In this document: positions 1 through 6,239 of the stretch, one piece after another
How positions within the stretch are numbered: position 1 is the stretch's first letter
How the letters are laid out: every line of letters starts with the position of its first letter
DNA from: Planctomycetota bacterium
Lineage (GTDB): Bacteria; Planctomycetota; Phycisphaerae; Sedimentisphaerales; SG8-4
DNA length: 7,746 nt
Reading direction: 5' to 3'
Assembly: GCA_030607345.1 (NCBI GenBank)
Contig: JAUWKC010000070.1
Location: 1-7,746, forward strand
Notes under the pieces: model-generated
The model's database searches: none
The model's input: the letters and a program-made list of their open reading frames with translations, nothing else
Told to the model about the DNA's origin: nothing
Translations under genes and position numbers: made by a program

Positions 1-824
1 CCGCCGGCTGCCTTGGCTGCTTCGGCCAGGACCTGACCAACACTCTTGCTGTCGTCTTTGACAAATGGCTGCTCGAGGAGACAGTTTTCCCTGTAGAACT
101 TTTTCATCTTGCCTTCGACTATCTTGTCAATTATGTTCGCCGGCTTATTCTTGACCTGCTCTGCGAAGATTGCCTTCTCTTTCTCGATTGTCTCGGTGCT
201 GATGCCGTCCGTGTCAAGGGCCATTGGCTTGGTCGCGGTGATGTGCATTGCGATATCGGCCGCCGCCCGTGTGATGCCTTCGGCTGACGCGACCTTCTCG
301 TCGCTGGTCTCAACCTCAACCATCGTGCCGACCTTCTTATTGAAGTGAATATACGTCTTGATTAGCCCTGGCCCATCCAGTTTATATCGTGCGTAGTCGC
401 CAACTTCGATTTTCTCACCTGTTTTACTTACCGTATCGGTCAAAACCTGGCTGAAATTCTTACCGTCAACCGCCGTGGCAAGGATGTTTTCGGCGCCTTC
501 ATCGGCCTGGCACGCAATCGCGTATTCGCCCAGTTTTTCCGCCGCTGCCACAAAGTCATCGTTTTTCGCCACAAAGTCCGTCTCGCAGCAAAGCGTTGCC
601 AGCGTCACCACGTTAGGCTGTTGGCTGCTTTTGGTTACGACTATTCCCTCGGACGTTTCTCGCCCGGCGCGTTTGGCGAGCGTTGCGAGTCCCTTCTTTC
701 GCAAAACCTGCACGGCGGCGTCGATGTCACCATTTGCTTCCTCCAGAGCCCGCTTGCAATCCATCATTCCCTGCGACGTCATCTTTCGCAATTTCATCAC
801 GAGCGAAGCTGAAATCTCGACCAT
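1..824 (-). CDS. tsf: Elongation factor Ts (EF-Ts), 3' end cut by the window edge
   Basis: EF-Ts is the cytoplasmic guanine-nucleotide exchange factor that releases GDP from EF-Tu during translation elongation. Translating the minus strand from the ATG at 824-822 gives 274 complete codons with no stop before the edge. The N-terminal UBA-like domain (about residues 1-55) contains the family pattern QGMMDCKRALEEANGDID. The EF-Tu-contacting signature TDFVAKN is at residues 82-88, and the dimerisation/core domain follows, with KPMALD near 199-204 and EQPFVKDDSKSVGQVL near 251-266. Bacterial EF-Ts is usually about 280-300 residues, so probably only some 10-30 C-terminal residues are missing. The start is supported by an AGGAG ribosome site at 837-833, eight bases upstream. 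It lies 76 bp downstream of rpsB on the same strand, the near-universal rpsB-tsf order, and is probably co-transcribed with it. Identification is secure. Confidence 0.97.
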   Translation of the reverse strand, partial: MVEISASLVMKLRKMTSQGMMDCKRALEEANGDIDAAVQVLRKKGLATLAKRAGRETSEGIVVTKSSQQPNVVTLATLCCETDFVAKNDDFVAAAEKLGEYAIACQADEGAENILATAVDGKNFSQVLTDTVSKTGEKIEVGDYARYKLDGPGLIKTYIHFNKKVGTMVEVETSDEKVASAEGITRAAADIAMHITATKPMALDTDGISTETIEKEKAIFAEQVKNKPANIIDKIVEGKMKKFYRENCLLEQPFVKDDSKSVGQVLAEAAKAAG

Positions 825-832
825 CTTGAAAA

Positions 833-837
833 CTCCT
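833..837 (-). promoter_or_regulatory. Shine-Dalgarno site of tsf
   Basis: The minus strand reads AGGAG here, followed by eight bases and the ATG of tsf. It fixes the EF-Ts start, which also matches the expected N-terminus (MVEISASLVMKLR). Confidence 0.8.
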
Positions 838-900
838 GTTCTGTTGCCCTTTATCTGTTAATAAAAACGTACGGTGGTCTTCGGAAAGCGCCGCCGCTAA

Positions 901-1932
901 TTACGAGGTTGATTCCTTCGGTTGCTCGTGGCCGCTTTGCTCCGGGCTGGCCTGCTCGGGGTCAGCCTGCTGTGGGGCGGGCTGTTCCAGGGCGGCTTGG
1001 TCCTGCCCGGCCTGCTCCGGGACGGCTTGTTCCGGGCCGCTTTGCTCGGGGCCAGCGTGCTGTGGGGCGGGCTGTTCCGGGACGGCCTGCTCCAGGACGG
1101 CTTGTTCCGGGGTGGTCTCGGCTGTGGCCGGCGGCGAGTCCTCTTCGCTAACAGCGAGTGAAGGTTTTCCCCCGTCTGCCCGGGCCAGCGCCGGCCGTCT
1201 TGAGCGGGTGTGCCTTACGGGTCTGGCCACTTCGGTCTGCATAACAGCGGCCCTTGTCTTGCCCACCGCCACCGCCTCGGCAAGCTCATTAAGAATAAGC
1301 TCAATCCCACGAATCGAATCGTCATTTGCGGGAATTGCCACGTCGACCGTATCGGGGTTCGAATCCGTATCAATCAGAGCAACCGTTCCTATGCCCATTT
1401 TTCTCGCCTCATGAAGGGCAAGATATTCTTTTCTTGCGTCGACCGCTACGACGACCCCCGGCAGGCGATTCATGTTGCGAATCCCCTCCAGGTTCGCCTG
1501 AATCTTTCGCATCTCGCGTTTGAGTCGCGAGGCTTGTTTCTTGCTCTGGCTCTCAAGGAGCCCTTGTTCCTTCATCGCTTCGAGTTCTTCCAGCCGTTGA
1601 AGCCGAGACCGAATCGTCCTGAAGTTTGTCAGCGTTCCGCCCAGCCAGCGATTGTTCACGTAGTGCATTCCACACTTCTTAGCGGCGGTCTGGACGGTCT
1701 CCTGGGCCTGACGCTTGGTTCCCACGAAGACCACGTCTTTGCCGCTGCCGACAATGTTTGCAAGGAGCCTTTTCGCTATCAGGAGCCCCTTTAGGGTTTT
1801 TTTGACGTCAATAATGTGAATATTTCCGCGTTTGGCGAAAATAAACGGGGCCATTTTAGGATTCCAACGGCTGGCGCCGTGCCCAAAATGGACCCCTGCG
1901 TTTATCAGCTCACGAACCAATTCTTTTGCCAC
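901..1932 (-). CDS. rpsB: 30S ribosomal protein S2 with a long repeat-bearing C-terminal tail
   Basis: S2 is a small-subunit ribosomal protein that joins late in 30S assembly and helps dock S1. The core is clear: residues 1-45 (MAKELVRELINAGVHFGHGA, then WNPKMAPFIF), VFVGTKRQAQ near 68-77, NNRWLGGTLTNF near 93-104, a helical hairpin at about 110-150, and the signature from PGVVVAVDARKEYLALHEA (158-176) to IPANDDSIRGIELI (200-213). A normal S2 would end near residue 225-260. This one has 343 residues: a basic linker (about 226-258) and a Pro/Glu/Gln/Ala tail of 13 five-residue repeats (273-337). The start codon is GTG at 1932-1930, with GGAGAG at 1943-1938 five bases upstream. A more upstream reading in the same strand lacks S2 similarity. 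The gene is first in the leftward rpsB-tsf unit. The core is certain; any function of the tail is unknown. Confidence 0.97.
   Translation of the reverse strand: MAKELVRELINAGVHFGHGASRWNPKMAPFIFAKRGNIHIIDVKKTLKGLLIAKRLLANIVGSGKDVVFVGTKRQAQETVQTAAKKCGMHYVNNRWLGGTLTNFRTIRSRLQRLEELEAMKEQGLLESQSKKQASRLKREMRKIQANLEGIRNMNRLPGVVVAVDARKEYLALHEARKMGIGTVALIDTDSNPDTVDVAIPANDDSIRGIELILNELAEAVAVGKTRAAVMQTEVARPVRHTRSRRPALARADGGKPSLAVSEEDSPPATAETTPEQAVLEQAVPEQPAPQHAGPEQSGPEQAVPEQAGQDQAALEQPAPQQADPEQASPEQSGHEQPKESTS
922..1116 (-). repeat. 15-bp tandem repeat (13 units) encoding the S2 tail pentapeptides
   Basis: Thirteen consecutive 15-base units encode five-residue repeats of the type x-x-P-E-Q (for example AVPEQ, AGPEQ, SGPEQ, ADPEQ, ASPEQ), covering S2 residues 273-337. 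The units are degenerate; two carry PAPQ(H/Q) and one AGQDQ. A higher-order copy is also visible: bases 968-988 are identical to 1058-1078, exactly 90 bp (six units) apart. This suggests growth by slippage or unequal exchange, with the reading frame preserved because 15 is a multiple of three. Confidence 0.9.
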
Positions 1933-1937
1933 AAATG

Positions 1938-1943
1938 CTCTCC
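1938..1943 (-). promoter_or_regulatory. Shine-Dalgarno site of rpsB
   Basis: The minus strand reads GGAGAG five bases before the GTG at 1932. It decides the non-ATG start of S2, which then begins with the conserved MAKELVRELINAG. Confidence 0.75.
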
Positions 1944-1962
1944 AACACTATTACCATAAGTT

Positions 1963-1978
1963 ACACGGACTGCCGTGT
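1963..1978 (-). promoter_or_regulatory. Stem-loop in the rpsB leader
   Basis: A perfect 6-bp inverted repeat with a four-base loop (ACACGG-CAGT-CCGTGT on the minus strand) lies about 31 bases upstream of the rpsB start, inside the predicted leader. S2 is known to repress its own rpsB-tsf mRNA through leader structures in some bacteria. A similar role here is inference from position only. Confidence 0.4.
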
Positions 1979-1997
1979 CCAGCCGGCTAAACTTTAG

Positions 1998-2026
1998 AAA
2001 GTAATCAAACCCGCGGCATATGTCAA
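1998..2026 (-). promoter_or_regulatory. Predicted sigma-70-type promoter of rpsB-tsf
   Basis: On the minus strand a perfect TTGACA -35 box lies at 2026-2021. It is followed by a 17-base spacer and TACTTT at 2003-1998, which matches the TATAAT consensus at 3 of 6 positions. Transcription would start near 1990, giving a leader of about 58 bases before the GTG of rpsB. The -35 is strong and the -10 weak. Confidence 0.5.
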
Positions 2027-2108
2027 CCTTTTTTGCCATTTTCGAAATTTTCGGGTGTGGTCGGGAAACACGGCGGCAGCCCCGCATTGGGCGGATGGGC
2101 AAAAATTC

Positions 2109-2137
2109 TTGACAGCGACCCGGTTACTCAATAAAGT
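2109..2137 (+). promoter_or_regulatory. Predicted sigma-70-type promoter of gap-pgk-rpe-accD
   Basis: TTGACA (perfect) at 2109-2114, a 17-base spacer, and TAAAGT at 2132-2137 (4 of 6 matches to TATAAT). The predicted start site is near 2143-2145, about 60 bases upstream of the gap ATG. It lies back-to-back with the rpsB promoter, with roughly 80 bp between the two -35 boxes. Confidence 0.6.
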
Positions 2138-2141
2138 AGCT

Positions 2142-2175
2142 GTTCTGTTTGTAAGAGACCGAAACAGGTAGGAAC
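2142..2175 (+). promoter_or_regulatory. Imperfect stem-loop at the predicted 5' end of the gap transcript
   Basis: CTGTTT at 2145-2150 can pair with AAACAG at 2162-2167 across an 11-base loop. GTT (2142-2144) can extend the stem with AAC (2173-2175) past a five-base bulge. It sits at the predicted transcription start, where a hairpin could protect the mRNA 5' end or act as a regulatory site. The structure is modest and was not computed for stability. Confidence 0.3.
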
Positions 2176-2194
2176 GCATTTTTCAATATTGGAA

Positions 2195-2200
2195 AAGGAG
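2195..2200 (+). promoter_or_regulatory. Shine-Dalgarno site of gap
   Basis: AAGGAG six bases before the ATG at 2207. It selects this ATG over an in-frame TTG at 2189, which would add MEKEMC and would place the ribosome site inside the coding region. Confidence 0.85.
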
Positions 2201-2206
2201 ATGTGT

Positions 2207-3220
2207 ATGGCGACGAAGGTGGCAATTAACGGGTTTGGCCGAATCGGCAGAGCTGTGGCGAGAATCATCATCTCGAGAGCCGGGGAGCTTGAGCTGGTTG
2301 CTGTGAACGACCTGGCTGATGCCGGGAGTCTTGCCCATTTATTCAAATATGACACCGTAATGGGCAGATGGCAAGGTACGGTTGAGGTTGGAGACGGCGA
2401 ACTGATAATAAACGGCAAGTCGATAAAGGTTCTGTCGGTGAAGAATCCGGCGGAGCTGCCCTGGCAGGATATGGGCGTGAAGATTGTCGTGGAATCGACA
2501 GGACTCTTTCGGACCGAGGAATCACCGAAAGGTGGATACGGCGACCACATAAAGGCCGGTGCGGATAAAGTGGTGCTCACTGTTCCTGCGAAAGACGACA
2601 TCGAGGCGACAATCGTTCTGGGTGTAAATAGTGAAAAGTTGACCAGGGATGTGAAGTTTGTGTCGAACGCGAGCTGCACGACGAATTGTCTGGGTCCCGT
2701 GGCGAAGGTGCTTAACGATTCGTTCGGTATTGAGCAGGGTCTTATGACGACGATTCACGCCTACACGAACGACCAGCACGTTTCGGACCTGATACATAAG
2801 GACCTTCGGCGGGCGCGGGCCGCGGCGGCAAACATCATCCCGACGACAACCGGGGCGGCAAAGGCTATCGGAAAGGTTATTCCGGAGCTGGACGGCAAGC
2901 TGGACGGAATGGCTGTCCGGGTTCCGGTGCCGGTGGGAAGCGTTGTGGACCTGGTGGTTAATGTGAAGAAGGAAGTGACGGTCGATGCCGTAAACGCGGC
3001 GATGAAGAAGGCCGCGGAAGGGCCGATGAAAGGCATCCTGGTTTACTGCGACGAGCCGATTGTAAGCAGTGACATTGTGAAGGATCCTGCTTCGAGCATT
3101 TTTGACTCTTTGTGCACAATAGTCATCGGAAAAACGGTAAAGGTAATTAGCTGGTACGATAACGAATGGGGCTACTCGAACCGCACGGTTGACATTGTGG
3201 AGAAAATGGCGGGAGTGTAA
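2207..3220 (+). CDS. gap: Type I glyceraldehyde-3-phosphate dehydrogenase
   Basis: This cytoplasmic glycolytic enzyme converts glyceraldehyde 3-phosphate, phosphate and NAD+ to 1,3-bisphosphoglycerate. It is 337 residues, typical for the family. The N-terminal Rossmann motif is INGFGRIGR (residues 7-15), and Asp in VNDLAD (about 35) suggests preference for NAD over NADP. The catalytic site SNASCTTNC places the active Cys at 157, and the base His is at 184 in [10 protein letters not shown]. Further family blocks are [17 protein letters not shown], the [13 protein letters not shown] strand, and [11 protein letters not shown] near the C-terminus. The ATG at 2207 has a good ribosome site and gives the expected [14 protein letters not shown] start. 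It is first in the rightward cluster, and its product is the substrate of the enzyme encoded next. All key residues are present; identification is secure. Confidence 0.98.
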   Translation: MATKVAINGFGRIGRAVARIIISRAGELELVAVNDLADAGSLAHLFKYDTVMGRWQGTVEVGDGELIINGKSIKVLSVKNPAELPWQDMGVKIVVESTGLFRTEESPKGGYGDHIKAGADKVVLTVPAKDDIEATIVLGVNSEKLTRDVKFVSNASCTTNCLGPVAKVLNDSFGIEQGLMTTIHAYTNDQHVSDLIHKDLRRARAAAANIIPTTTGAAKAIGKVIPELDGKLDGMAVRVPVPVGSVVDLVVNVKKEVTVDAVNAAMKKAAEGPMKGILVYCDEPIVSSDIVKDPASSIFDSLCTIVIGKTVKVISWYDNEWGYSNRTVDIVEKMAGV

Positions 3221-3266
3221 GGGCGGCGGATTCGAAGAACGCGAAGTCTTTGGGGCAGGTGCGAAA

Positions 3267-4505
3267 ATGGCGAAAAAGACCGTTGCCGATATAGAGGTAG
3301 AGGACAGGAAGGTTTTGATGCGGTGCGACTTCAACGTACCGCTTGACGATGCGTGCAATATCACGAGTGACGACCGGATTGTCAAAGCTCTTCCGACTAT
3401 AGAGCATATCCTTGAGCGTGGCGGGGCATTGATTCTTATGAGTCATCTTGGCCGGCCGGGCGGGCAGAGAGACGAGAAACTGTCGCTGCGTCCGGTTGCG
3501 AAGAGGCTGTCGGAACTTTTGGGCCGGGAGGTCATTTTTGCCGAAGACTGCATCGGGGACGAGCCTGAGGCGAAGGCAAAAACTCTCGAGAGCGGCCAGT
3601 GTATGCTTCTGGAGAATCTGCGTTTTCATAAGGAAGAGACCATCAAGGACAAGGCCGCCAGAGAAGATGCGCAGCTCAGGGAGGCGAAAGATAATTTTGC
3701 AAAACAGCTTGCGGATATGGCTGATATTTATGTTGATGACGCCTTCGGCACGGCCCACCGTGACAACGCTTCGATGTACACTGTTGCGGTGATGATGGAA
3801 GGCAAGCCGCGGGTTATCGGTTTCCTGATTGAAAAAGAGCTAAAGTTTCTCGGCGAGACCCTGAGCAACCCGGAAAAGCCTTTCGCCGCAATACTGGGCG
3901 GGGCGAAGGTCTCCGACAAAATAGGCGTGATTGAGAACCTGCTGGACAGAGTTGACCGGATATTGATAGGCGGTGCGATGGCCTACACTTTTTTCAAAGC
4001 CGACGGGCGGAGCATTGGCAAGAGCCTGTGCGAAGACGGTTATCTTGACAAGGCAGCGGAGCTTGTGGAGGAGGCGAAAGACCTCGGCTGTGAAATAGTG
4101 CTGCCGGTCGATACGGTGGTCGCAAAGGAGCTTAAGCCCGGGGCATATAGTGAGGTAGTAAGCGGGGACATCGAGGCGGACTGGCAGGGTGTTGACATAG
4201 GCCCGGAAACAAGAAAGCTCTTTGCCGAGAAGCTGGAGGGCGTAAAGACGATTGTGTGGAACGGCCCGATGGGCATTTTCGAGCTGCCTGTTTTTGACGA
4301 AGGGACCAAGGCGGTTGCCCTTGCCGTTGCCGAGGCGACGGATAAAGGGGCCCGCAGTGTAATCGGGGGCGGCGACAGCGCCAGCGCAATAAAGAAGCTG
4401 GGGCTGGAAGATAAGGTCAGCCACATTTCGACGGGCGGCGGTGCGTCGCTTGAATTCCTCGAGGGCAAGAAATTCAAGTGTATCGAGATTCTCGATGAGC
4501 AATAG
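3267..4505 (+). CDS. pgk: Phosphoglycerate kinase
   Basis: This enzyme transfers phosphate from 1,3-bisphosphoglycerate to ADP, yielding ATP and 3-phosphoglycerate, the step after Gap. It is 412 residues, near the usual 390-415. The substrate-binding N-domain shows RCDFNVP (19-25), SHLGRPGG (59-66), LLENLRFHKEE (114-124) and YVDDAFGTAHR (155-165). The nucleotide-binding C-domain shows ILGGAKVSDKIGVIENLL (209-226), WNGPMGIFE (331-339) and GGGDS (367-371), ending with the conserved STGGGASLEFLEG (388-400). I chose the ATG at 3267, which gives MAKKTVADIEVEDRKVLMRC, with AGGTG at 3257-3261 five bases upstream. An in-frame ATG at 3189 overlaps gap and adds 26 unconserved residues. It lies 46 bp after gap on the same strand. 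Confidence 0.98.
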   Translation: MAKKTVADIEVEDRKVLMRCDFNVPLDDACNITSDDRIVKALPTIEHILERGGALILMSHLGRPGGQRDEKLSLRPVAKRLSELLGREVIFAEDCIGDEPEAKAKTLESGQCMLLENLRFHKEETIKDKAAREDAQLREAKDNFAKQLADMADIYVDDAFGTAHRDNASMYTVAVMMEGKPRVIGFLIEKELKFLGETLSNPEKPFAAILGGAKVSDKIGVIENLLDRVDRILIGGAMAYTFFKADGRSIGKSLCEDGYLDKAAELVEEAKDLGCEIVLPVDTVVAKELKPGAYSEVVSGDIEADWQGVDIGPETRKLFAEKLEGVKTIVWNGPMGIFELPVFDEGTKAVALAVAEATDKGARSVIGGGDSASAIKKLGLEDKVSHISTGGGASLEFLEGKKFKCIEILDEQ

Positions 4506-4544
4506 CAGCCCATAGTAAACAGGCCAACCACTTCTGCGCGTACC

Positions 4545-4550
4545 GGAGGA
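4545..4550 (+). promoter_or_regulatory. Distant Shine-Dalgarno-like site before rpe
   Basis: GGAGGA matches the anti-Shine-Dalgarno sequence well but ends 14 bases before the only plausible in-frame start (ATG 4565), longer than the usual 5-9. No ATG, GTG or TTG in frame lies at a better distance, so the spacing is a genuine oddity rather than a wrong start choice. Confidence 0.5.
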
Positions 4551-4564
4551 TAACGAGCTTAACA

Positions 4565-5260
4565 ATGGACGGAAGAGACCGGGTAAAGACGGATTTCAGG
4601 CTGCCGAAGGCGGGGACTATCGAAGTTGCGCCGTCGATATTGAGCGCCGATTTTGCGAAACTGGCTGACGAGATAGCTGAGGTCGAATCGGCAGGGGTGA
4701 AGATGGTGCATCTTGACGTTATGGACGGGCACTTTGTGCCGAATATCACGTTTGGTCCGCCGGTGGTAGCGAAACTCCGCGGGCACAGCAAGCTGGTTTT
4801 CGACACCCATCTTATGATAACGGACCCGGCGGGATATGCCGAGCGGTTTGCAGAAGCGGGCGCTAATCACATCACGTTTCATATTGAGGCGGCGGCGGAG
4901 CCCGAAAAACTTATCGAGAGGCTGCATTTGTTAGGATGCACGGCGGGGATATGTCTGAACCCGGAGACGCCGGTAAAGGCGATAGAGAAGGTTGCGCCGC
5001 TTTGTGATATGGTGTTGGTGATGACGGTTCGTCCGGGATTCGGCGCCCAGGCGTTTATTCCGGAGGCGGCCAGGAATGTCATTCGGGTCAGAGAAATTGT
5101 GGGCCCCGAGGTCCGAGTGGAAGTTGACGGCGGGATAAGCCCAAAGACGGCCGGCGTTGTGGTCTCTTACGGTGCTGATACGCTGGTTGCGGGCAACGCG
5201 GTCTTTTCAAATCGCGACCGGGCGGCGGCGATACAGGCAATCCGGGACGCCGCAAGGTAA
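4565..5260 (+). CDS. rpe: Ribulose-phosphate 3-epimerase
   Basis: This TIM-barrel metalloenzyme interconverts D-ribulose 5-phosphate and D-xylulose 5-phosphate in the pentose phosphate pathway or Calvin cycle. Its 231 residues include the first-strand motif APSILSADF (22-30), HLDVMDGHFVPN (49-60) with metal ligands His49 and Asp51, His82 in FDTHLMI, and Asp188 in VEVDGGI. The phosphate-binding loops near 188-191 and 209-212 (AGNAVF) are also present. The loop normally reading close to VNPGFGGQ is VRPGFGAQ (155-162), a small variation. The protein has about 15 more N-terminal residues than E. coli Rpe before the first strand, and there is no internal start to shorten it. It follows pgk by 59 bp and precedes accD by 40 bp on the same strand, so co-transcription is likely. 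The family call is secure. Confidence 0.96.
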   Translation: MDGRDRVKTDFRLPKAGTIEVAPSILSADFAKLADEIAEVESAGVKMVHLDVMDGHFVPNITFGPPVVAKLRGHSKLVFDTHLMITDPAGYAERFAEAGANHITFHIEAAAEPEKLIERLHLLGCTAGICLNPETPVKAIEKVAPLCDMVLVMTVRPGFGAQAFIPEAARNVIRVREIVGPEVRVEVDGGISPKTAGVVVSYGADTLVAGNAVFSNRDRAAAIQAIRDAAR

Positions 5261-5267
5261 CCTTTGT

Positions 5268-5287
5268 TGGGCCCGAAGCGCGGCCCA
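5268..5287 (+). promoter_or_regulatory. Inverted repeat in the rpe-accD gap
   Basis: TGGGCC at 5268-5273 and GGCCCA at 5282-5287 form a perfect GC-rich 6-bp stem with an eight-base loop. It lies just before the weak accD ribosome site (AGGG 5287-5290, ten bases from the ATG). There is no T-run after it, so it is not a classic terminator. It could tune accD translation or mRNA processing. Confidence 0.35.
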
Positions 5288-5300
5288 GGGCGTTTTAGAG

Positions 5301-6146
5301 ATGGATAAAAAGACAGAAAGCAAGTGGAATGGCTTTTCGTTGCGGCATCGGAGAGAAGTGCCGGCCGGGCTGTGGATGCGGTGTCCGGGCTGCGAGCATA
5401 TGCTCTATAAAAGTACGGTCCAGAAGAATCTCGACGTCTGTCCGCATTGTAATCATCATTTTCGCATTGAGACGAGCACGCGAATCAGGTACCTCGCTGA
5501 CGAGGGCACTTTCGAGGAGATTCTGTGTGACTTGACGGCGAAGGACCCGCTTGGCTTTAAGTACAAGGGGACCAGCTACAAAGAGCGGGTAAAAGCCGAC
5601 CAGAAGAAGAGCGGCGCCACCGAGGCGATGCGAATCGGCAAGGCGTTTATCAAGGGCAGGGGTGTTATGCTCGGTGTGATGGAGCCGGACTTTCTTATGG
5701 GTTCGATGGGTTTTGTGGTCGGGGAGAAGCTGTGCGTGGCTGCGGAAAGCGCGCTCGAGCAATCACTGCCCCTGGTGGTGGTTTGCTGCTCCGGCGGCGC
5801 CAGGATGCACGAAGGCGTCGTATCGTTGGGGCAGATGGCGAAGACTTCCGCGGTGCTGGCGCGATATGATGAGGCGGGGGGGCTGTTCATTTCAGTTTTG
5901 ACGGACCCGACGACGGGGGGAGTAAGCGCGAGCTTTGCGATGCTGGGTGACGTGATTATGGCAGAGCCGAAGGCGTTGATTGGCTTTGCCGGTCCCCGCA
6001 CGATTGCGGAAACAATAAAGACGGAGCTGCCGGAAGGATTTCAATCGGCCGAGTTTATGCTCGAGCATGGCTTTGTTAATATGATAGTGGAGCGCAAAGA
6101 CCTCCGAAGCGAAATTGCCCGCCTTATAGATTACTGCAAGAAATAA
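5301..6146 (+). CDS. accD: Acetyl-CoA carboxylase, carboxyltransferase subunit beta
   Basis: AccD works with AccA to transfer the carboxyl group from carboxybiotin on AccB to acetyl-CoA, forming malonyl-CoA for fatty acid synthesis. It is 281 residues, within the usual 280-305. An N-terminal zinc ribbon has Cys28, Cys31, Cys47 and Cys50 (RCPGCEHMLYKS, then DVCPHCNHHFRI). The crotonase-like carboxyltransferase fold follows, with GSMGFVVGEK (134-143), SGGARMHEG (164-172; many homologues have MQEG), TTGGVSASFAMLGD (204-217), GFAGPRTIAETI (228-239) and LPEGFQSAEF (243-252). The ATG at 5301 gives MDKKTESKWNGF. An in-frame ATG at 5157 lies inside rpe and adds 48 unconserved residues. It is the last gene of the gap-pgk-rpe-accD run. 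No accA is visible in the window. Confidence 0.97.
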   Translation: MDKKTESKWNGFSLRHRREVPAGLWMRCPGCEHMLYKSTVQKNLDVCPHCNHHFRIETSTRIRYLADEGTFEEILCDLTAKDPLGFKYKGTSYKERVKADQKKSGATEAMRIGKAFIKGRGVMLGVMEPDFLMGSMGFVVGEKLCVAAESALEQSLPLVVVCCSGGARMHEGVVSLGQMAKTSAVLARYDEAGGLFISVLTDPTTGGVSASFAMLGDVIMAEPKALIGFAGPRTIAETIKTELPEGFQSAEFMLEHGFVNMIVERKDLRSEIARLIDYCKK

Positions 6147-6239
6147 TTTCGTATTGCGCCGTGCGTATTTGGTATTGTGGAAGGAAAAGAACTTACCGGC
6201 AGATTTGGGGGCAACGCATAGATTTGCGCGGGATAGGAA

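Noticed and set aside
909..1161. Two long plus-strand frames (Leu/Gly-rich and Pro/Arg-rich) opposite the S2 tail
   Set aside because: They are mirror readings of the 15-bp repeat in rpsB. The repeat keeps every frame free of stops, and neither has a ribosome site or family resemblance.
1210..1794. 194-codon plus-strand frame inside rpsB
   Set aside because: It lies fully antisense to the highly conserved S2 core, whose frame is certain. Length alone is weak evidence in GC-rich coding DNA.
2149..2161. 13-base word TTGTAAGAGACCG shared by the gap leader and positions 6650-6662
   Set aside because: In a window of this size one chance match of 13 bases is not surprising, and the second copy lies in coding sequence with no flanking similarity.
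3189..3266. Longer in-frame start for pgk
   Set aside because: It would overlap gap and add 26 residues without family similarity. ATG 3267 gives the normal PGK N-terminus and has a ribosome site.
2522..3385. 287-codon minus-strand frame across gap and the start of pgk
   Set aside because: It is antisense to two enzymes with all catalytic motifs intact; its sequence is rich in His, Arg and Ser, as expected for a shadow frame.
5157..5300. Longer in-frame start for accD inside rpe
   Set aside because: The extra 48 residues are read out of frame through rpe and do not resemble AccD. ATG 5301 gives a normal family length.
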